DNA of 64,000 nt from Acidimicrobiaceae bacterium (GTDB lineage: Bacteria; Actinomycetota; Acidimicrobiia; Acidimicrobiales; Ilumatobacteraceae). The position numbers were made by a program, and so were the translations under genes. Of this stretch, positions 61,901 to 64,000 are shown one piece after another. The DNA lies in NCBI GenBank assembly GCA_947446815.1, contig CANFGT010000003.1, forward strand, positions 115,943-179,942, written 5' to 3'. The notes below the pieces were generated by a model that worked only from the letters and a program-made list of their open reading frames with translations, ran no database searches and was not told where the DNA came from. Each line of letters begins with the position of its first letter. The first letter of the stretch is position 1.

Positions 61901-64000
61901 CAGCGAATGCGCCGTATGCAAACGTGACGCCAGCAAATGGCAATGTGTCGTTGAATTGGAACGCACCAACGGACCTGGGTGGTGGCACGTTGATGTCATA
62001 TCGCGTGGAACACAGCACGGATGGCACCACATGGATTGCTGATGGAACAACGACAGCAACTGCAATGGTTGTTCGTGGTTTAACGAATGGCACCAATTAT
62101 CGCCTCCGTATTACTCCGGTGACCACGCAGGGCGACGGTACGGCAACGATTCTCACAAGTACGCCATTTGGTCCTTCGGGTGCACCTTCATTGGTGCGTG
62201 CAACATCTGGTGATGGTTTTGTCACGGTGAACTGGAACGCGCCATCGAACACTGGTGGATTGCCGATCTCGGGTTATCAGATCGACCTGTGCGCCTATTC
62301 GTCCTGTACGTGGACGACCTACGTTCGCAACACTGGTTCGGCCAATGTGTTCACTTACACCTTCTCTGGTCTCACTAATGGCACGCAGTATCAAGCTCGT
62401 GTGAGTGCGGTCACTGGTGCCTGCGATGAAACGGTGACGGATACCGTCGCTTCGTGTAACTACTACGGTGCGACAGTTCTTTCGACGCCAGCAACAAGGC
62501 CGTCGGCGCCACAGAGCATCACTGCTTCTGTTGCAACCAATACGTATGGCGTGCCGACCGCAAGCGGAACCGTCACTTTGAACTGGGCAGCTCCGTTAAC
62601 AAATGGCGGAAATGTCATTTATGGATACAAGTTGGAACAGAGCATCGATGGCGGAACGTCGTGGACACCTCTGAACTCGAACCTTGGAAACAACAATGCG
62701 GGTACCGCGTTGACGACAACGACCTTGACAGGTCTGACGCCGGGAACGGTGTACACCTATCGCGTGACTCCTTTGACCTCTGAAGGCGAGGGCGACTCTT
62801 CGACAACTTCGATTGTTGCTCCTGCATTGCCTGTGACGAGCACCTTCCCGAACATGGTGAGCGGCGCCGTTGTCACAACGACTGCGACTGCGATTGTCGT
62901 GACGTGGAATACGCCAGTGGCGCCTTTGCCAACTGGATACAAGGTGGAAATCTCAGCGACGAACGGCACGTATGTTGCTGCGTGGGGTACATGGGCAGGT
63001 CAAGCGACAACGGCGACAATGGGTGCGACAGCAACCTCAGTACCTGCATCTGTCACGAGTGTGACAATCACAAATTTCGGAAGTGTGTCAGGAGCTCTCA
63101 CTCTTGGTACTTCATTGTTCGTTCGCATCACGCCATCGAATGCTGCAGGAAGTGCAACTGCAACCGTTGTCAACGCAACACCGATGGCTCTTGCGTCTGC
63201 AGTGCGTCCTACTTCAGCAACTGCAGGGGATAGCCAAGTTGCTCTTGTGTGGGCCGCTCCATTAACGAATGGAGGCTTCGCAGTTGATTCGTATCGCATG
63301 GAGTATTCAGTCGATTCCGTCAACTGGACCACCTTGACTCTCGACGCATCTGGAACTACCTACACAGTGAAGGGTCTGACGAACGGCACTGCGTACACAT
63401 TCCGAATGGCAGCAATCACTTCGGCTGGTCTCGGCGCATGGGGAACATTTAGCTCGGCAACGCCGGCACGTGTTCCATTGTCTCCGCTGAACATCGTTGT
63501 TTCCGGTGGCGACAAGAAGGCGACGCTGACATGGAGTGCACCAACCAACAATGGCGGTTCTGCTCTCACTGGTTATGCGATCTATCGCAACAACGTCTTG
63601 GTGACCACTGTGTCTGCGGCAACGCTGACATATGTCGATACCAATGGCGCCACTGGTTTGACGAACGGAACGTCCTATTACTGGTCGGTTCGAGCGGTGA
63701 ACGCAATTGGTGAATCTGTCTCCAGCAATGTGTACGGAACTCCGTATTCACAAATCGGCGCGCCAACATCAGTGTTGGCTGTCCGTGGCAACCGTCAAGC
63801 CACCGTTTCTTGGACTGCACCAACGAATAACACTGGTTTCACACTCACTGGCTATCAAGTAGAGCGCAGCGTCAACGGATCCACGTGGGTAGTGGACTCA
63901 ATGGTCACCGCTTCGCCAGTCACGATTACCAACCTCACAAACGGCGTCATCTATTACTTCAGGGTGACGGCGTACGTGAATGGGGGGCCGTCAGCAAGCC
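49978..64000 (+). CDS. Giant exported multidomain FN3/LamG protein, 3' end beyond window
   Basis: One open frame from GTG 49978 to the window end, at least 4,674 codons with no stop found. GAGGGG lies 7 nt before the start. The N-terminus has a long basic region, then LALFIAASTALPFMP and an ALADA cleavage region near residue 61, so it is exported. Order: an FN3 module (about 110-195), LamG-like domain 1 (about 221-420), three FN3 modules, LamG-like domain 2 (about 788-1009), then about 36 more FN3 modules to the edge. Most modules contain a Leu-Thr-Asn-Gly turn followed by a Y-x-F-R-V strand. Eight carry an extra Cys pair. The end, with any anchor domain, is not visible. An adhesin, matrix or carbohydrate-binding surface fibre is inferred. 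Confidence 0.88.
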   Translation, partial: MKLLMRGRSVPTPASARSRASVINQLNRELRRASRVALALFIAASTALPFMPSSIALADAVNTNVAPGTSNANNNTSNGTPSGTKPITPTVTPVTTPANAASPVAMPTVPSGLIITPDDEKLTVRWNAAASKEKVTGYAVSWSTDGRTWTPVTSARTSANTSVVVEGLTNGVVVYVQVAAVNSSGTGPSISSSGIPAADASAPRGAASTATPASGTPYADAVRGDSPAGFWQFADTPSNTVADASAAGVLTGVPSFGMPAPIGGITAGYLQGRELSSNINVANVFTLEGWVNPSSINGDASTVARVGNTMNGSFMRVTAGGALQFIGFANSVVSKVESVRGLVLPGTWSHVVATYSNGQVVLYVNGERVGSGTSAASGGAYVIGGSNDSGFAFNGSVANFAVYRSVLAASDVSAHWSAAGYRVGTGTTPSARAGDSFVIVEWTTPASDGGSRILGYNVQVLTASGWVDAIANTYSSSTSAFVTQLENGTRLSNGTAYQFRVRAVTSVGAGAASGAVTATPRGVASAPTNFDVTVPSIGRVSLDWAAPSNNGGFAISGYRVEISSDGNSWRTFASASADTTTLSMTDVVTGTPFADEVYYFRVRAESSAGAGQTSVAVPVAPRRATQPARSQSIVENNAAPTSVFEREQSVLSAEAGIIDAVARIYATSGVPGRVDALIATATNGGLTLTWNTPSDTGTSALTGFVLQSSTDGAVWVNVSSSATSPYAIGSLVAGTQYMYRVYATNASGTGTPTTVIGMAGGNTAGNFASAPTGSNASAGTIPVSGSTNIDSYTSSVLADSPTGFWKLSDASGATSAADSGSAGANGVPTAVTFGNGSNVSPLGAGQLAASFNGTSSKIVVPDNAAWNSSSMTVEAWIKPGASQTTNFAAILGRNTASNGWWMEQTNAGQLFAWVNGVSLISASGVITPSRWQHIAMTYDGSVIKLYVNGVVVASAAAPNIEVQTLAAPFQIGARNTTAVNFYNGIISNVALYGTALSDARIQNHVQAGGLAANTVSAPIVVAGNGTATVTWTAPSYANGAITGYEIQTAPAIGTGTAAAVSVWTTVATSTATSATVSQTVAASGGTSFRVRAITTNGAGQWSIPVQIYVFGNPVPPSNLTAATTSNNQVTLTWVAPTATSSGIAIQTISGYRIEQSVDGGTTWSTVTPSTGSTTLSYVIDGVTNGVSRMFRVAALTASTTGSFASVSITPAVVPSSPRNLTATGAGDGSIILNWAAPLSNGGSATTGYVLDYCTTVNCTASTVIDSSVPAAATTYTVTGMLNQQGGITFRLRAITSAGTGDGAVVVGRTSPQVSAPNALTAVVENAWEGLTNQIALTWTAPTLLYGQTVVGYQYEQSSDGGATWIVLNNLITNTLSVYIQGLVAGTTYQYRVAARTSQGLGLYNYVSVTPTGIGTVTGSIATAPLNFRATVDGPATVLLTWTAPTFTGGLPLLGYRLKYQNTTDPAAATTGGIDTLVPANTTSFRLNGLPTGYSYFVRLTPVTSVGEGDYAAVGFIQYDTPSAPRTLTSTPGDGTVTLSWTAPANTGGYAVYGYRVEQSGDGVNWTVLTLDTSTTSFTARGINNGSTYQFRVAPVTAVGFGDYTTIIATPYTTPNAPINLVATPGNEQITLTWTAPSNNGSTISQYIIERSSDNGATWTDIGRAVGSTNTTFTDTGLYNGYSQGTYSYYQYRVSAVNNAGTGAVSTTAQTVPGNTPAAVYGLYTTVYTTMVQLNWSCCLGDAYRGPFYQGTAHPIVAYRIEQSVDNGNSWQFIIDRPVAYAWARISALRNGVTYQFRVSAVNDLGAGVPTIISATPSTTPDSPTNMAVTTNASANSATATVTWAPPVTDGGLPLIGYRVRWCATANCNPTTVLSDSLSPTTFSYVVTGLTTGTPYNISVEAQNANGYSANQTQIPVFPIGLPTAVTTLATSVANTVTVTNPDGTTGTATYLTVTWADPNALSGVPVFYKVELSSDNGNSWTPLTDATTSLEQRWAPNPALAGAVVQFRVTPTNFAGSGPSSVITATVPLQSIAGPPSKPSAPTLLASTRGDQQVTLSWALPVTTGGLPVTGYKVEYSSTSNTAGFTTINNNTATSPFVVSGLTNNITYWFRVSAISAAGTGTPSVTAAVPNGGAAAPGAFTYTATANAQSTLSWTAPTTSATGGAMAALNGYRLEQSTNDGASWTLLNVSSGGIVTGIQVTPPATGTTIRYRVAAVTNGLLGDWAYVSATGTSTLAGVLAFSATTTATSTTLSWGAPASSTPAVSGYKVERCIYTGATCGAYTVLIASQAGLTYTDNTPVFGSVYGYKVTALSTANLASILPVHIVGAPAPVTGLVATPGSETVDFVWVAPTQTPAPSIMGYRIEICSSACASGSAVWTYLRDNLSTSLSAQINGLTNGVAYTIRVMTRSAWGLSTSVTATFTPRGAPASPGNLRATAGNRQVMLNWSAPVNNGGSPIIGYKIEYGTNSAFAGLNVVSSLSDPNSTSFLVTGLNNSTSYWFRVSAVSGVATSAGELTSAIPVGVPTAPTSATVTTTLTVRNALFVNWGAPSNNGGSAVVGYRIEMSTDGTNWTTAVANTGTTTQWYARGLTNGQPYQFRISAMNSSGYGTPTVVSGTPMFAPTMPLNQSVTAGDRRLTVSWAAPADNGGAVISGYRIEICTEWSANYCVNAGTFAVFVANTGLVNSYTITGLNNGTVYGIRVYAINEVDSNSYPYGYEYQLGRPASTPIAPNVVYTTTSNRYINLYWSGATANGYAITGYKVEQTADNGVSWTTIAANTFSTSESLRINGLTNGVIYGYRVSAISYAGTGTPSGIAYGTPRMTTSAGVPNLRATVGDSRVALTWSSPTDTAGAAIVGYRIAYVTGSTTTVITENTMTLATNYTVFGLTNGTSYTFKVFPVTSNGYSNAGEVVARPQTLAQAPREFMSVWGNRQVALKWIAPAVTGANADQIFGYKLEQSLDGATWSVIANVNPSVLSYIVTGLTNGTNYSFRISMVTTVGQGESSITASTPFGVPTAVRNLAGIGGDRSVTLTWDPPADNGGGAIVGYRVFIYCASGSDSGVATGCGPYTVNTYTLIMSNVAPDQRTLTVNGLINGTNYLFLVQPLTGTNRVLGAWISCAGFFRDGESVGVSDDTSRCSPYSRVLWITPMGSPSAPKGLNITTATSASSTKASVTATLSWTAPDWTGGDYINGYRIEQSTDGTNWTVLTANTGYRASLTYAVSGLNPGTRYWFRVAAIGSLGAVGAYSSASVNSMSPADAPTGLSVSRVNNTNTALLTWTAPTFTGGSPVIGYKIERLLTSTWYVVTPNTGNVNTSFTLDGYDAGTALGVRVSAVTSAGAGDTALAYLEVGGVSGGGVRFTTTAGNGYLDLSWGTSAAFTPTSYKLEYRVVGAATWTLVTADMGATTSYRLNGLTNGVSYEVRVTPIYTVSNVASYGTPTTTVVTPTGAAAAPSNLSATTGNASTVLSWTAPVDLGGGTLIGYKIEQSTTSASTGYTVLTPNTGSTTTTYDVRGLVNGTQHWFRVSAVTTMSAGAGGTTAFVSVLPVLPGRAVGTLSATPGNTTSVLTWTVPQYDDVNTDFIGYRVERSTDGINFTTVSSNVGKVLTYTATGLTNGTTYWFRVVTLGQQGDGGSSVISVIPATYSAKLGSLTATISDRTVTLNWTRPADTGGLPLLGYMISRCYYAASTYCDMSSSNFVTYYWTHAFRGINDFYTGIAFVGPDTTSFTFTADTADFYRVVPVSAAGVWAGTTGSTYSNFPNASMVYASWWGVPSQVNGMKIITSSPSGAGSSNSTLYFDWTAPTVVGNGVISGYDVEQSLDGGLTWTSLGRTKLTSQYVSGVPSGSTVVLRVRAVNEYGVGPWSSVTSSWVANPATPRTPSIAITGNRMTFTWTPPETTSGMGVQGYEVQSNLTGTWSAYTGTGAGFTANSLQWSAPNNTYYTNMQWRVRTVTVGYGNTTLYSDWATASGNILGTANAPYANVTPANGNVSLNWNAPTDLGGGTLMSYRVEHSTDGTTWIADGTTTATAMVVRGLTNGTNYRLRITPVTTQGDGTATILTSTPFGPSGAPSLVRATSGDGFVTVNWNAPSNTGGLPISGYQIDLCAYSSCTWTTYVRNTGSANVFTYTFSGLTNGTQYQARVSAVTGACDETVTDTVASCNYYGATVLSTPATRPSAPQSITASVATNTYGVPTASGTVTLNWAAPLTNGGNVIYGYKLEQSIDGGTSWTPLNSNLGNNNAGTALTTTTLTGLTPGTVYTYRVTPLTSEGEGDSSTTSIVAPALPVTSTFPNMVSGAVVTTTATAIVVTWNTPVAPLPTGYKVEISATNGTYVAAWGTWAGQATTATMGATATSVPASVTSVTITNFGSVSGALTLGTSLFVRITPSNAAGSATATVVNATPMALASAVRPTSATAGDSQVALVWAAPLTNGGFAVDSYRMEYSVDSVNWTTLTLDASGTTYTVKGLTNGTAYTFRMAAITSAGLGAWGTFSSATPARVPLSPLNIVVSGGDKKATLTWSAPTNNGGSALTGYAIYRNNVLVTTVSAATLTYVDTNGATGLTNGTSYYWSVRAVNAIGESVSSNVYGTPYSQIGAPTSVLAVRGNRQATVSWTAPTNNTGFTLTGYQVERSVNGSTWVVDSMVTASPVTITNLTNGVIYYFRVTAYVNGGPSAS
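50641..51240 (+). other. LamG-like (concanavalin-type) domain 1 of the giant protein
   Basis: Begins DSPAGFWQFADTPSNTVADA, continues with VFTLEGWVNPSS and WSHVVATYSNGQVVLYVNGE, ending near NFAVYRSVLAASDVSAHW. This is the jelly-roll LamG pattern often found in carbohydrate- or surface-binding proteins. Confidence 0.8.
52340..53005 (+). other. LamG-like (concanavalin-type) domain 2 of the giant protein
   Basis: Begins DSPTGFWKLSDASGATSAAD, then LAASFNGTSSKIVVPDN, MTVEAWIKPG, and WQHIAMTYDGSVIKLYVNGV, ending with NVALYGTALSDARI. It is clearly homologous to domain 1 but diverged. Confidence 0.85.
53010..64000 (+). repeat. Tandem FN3 module array (about 36 units, each roughly 90-110 codons)
   Basis: Units recur about every 270-330 bp, most opening with a strand such as LTWTAP, then GYRIE or GYKVE, and closing with LTNG and FRV. 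DNA-level identity between units is low, so this is an old, diverged array rather than a recent tandem duplication. Boundaries were estimated by eye. Confidence 0.8.

Noticed and set aside
50049..63823. Many 60-170-codon frames on both strands inside the giant gene
   Set aside because: All are shadows of the FN3 repeats; none has its own ribosome site or a recognisable domain.

Overview
The window looks like a chromosomal segment from an actinobacterium. Moderate GC, coenzyme-F420 enzymes (LLM and PPOX families), a mycofactocin-type flavoenzyme (MftD), an unfused liv transporter operon, Streptomyces-style PHO boxes made of 11-bp direct repeats, and secreted proteins with FN3 or Ser/Thr-rich linkers all fit. 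An aquatic Acidimicrobiia (Ilumatobacter-like) host is my inference. I see no phage, transposon, CRISPR array, tRNA or rRNA. Genes are densely packed, often with ATGA or GTGA stop/start overlaps.

Layout. 1-3540 (minus): an alkylsulfatase followed by a GH38 alpha-mannosidase cut by the window start. 3689-5932 (plus): acyl-CoA dehydrogenase and an F420-type LLM oxidoreductase. 5946-8504 (minus): TrhO tRNA hydroxylase, apparently with a non-canonical AUC start, and a lipoprotein with a possible Cys-His-Asp/Asn site. 8553-12386 (plus): TauE exporter, SDR, and an orphan molybdopterin subunit. 12387-14025 (minus): MFS and Nudix. 14094-21033 (plus): kynurenine formamidase, kynureninase, then livKHMGF. 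21018-23964: a PadR regulator divergent from modABC, with a perfect inverted repeat between them. 24069-28511 (plus): pstCAB and then pstS, each part with its own PHO box; PstS carries a ~100-residue insertion.

28604-36834: Nudix-like protein and Nei2 glycosylase (plus); PPOX, FtsX-like permease and ATPase, peroxiredoxin, and a TetR regulator (minus); and a divergent DHA2 efflux pump (plus), with two TetR-type operators. 36873-43334 (plus): FolD, secreted subtilase, rhodanese lipoprotein, thioredoxin, a seven-bladed RCC1 protein, TetR, pyrophosphatase. 43349-47577 (minus): DUF6941 protein, UspA, znuABC with overlapping Zur-like palindromes, TRIC-type channel. 47591-49507 (plus): HAD phosphatase and an MftD-like oxidase.

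49508-64000: a 470-bp leader with direct repeats and a long imperfect hairpin precedes one giant open frame from GTG 49978 through the window end (at least 4,674 codons). It encodes an exported protein with two LamG-like domains and about 40 FN3 modules, eight of which carry an extra Cys pair at the same place.

The strongest leads are the giant surface protein with its structured leader, the start-codon anomaly in trhO, the PadR-mod operator, the PstS insertion, the overlapping palindromes at znuA, and two orphan redox genes (CoxL-like, MftD) whose usual partners are absent from the window.
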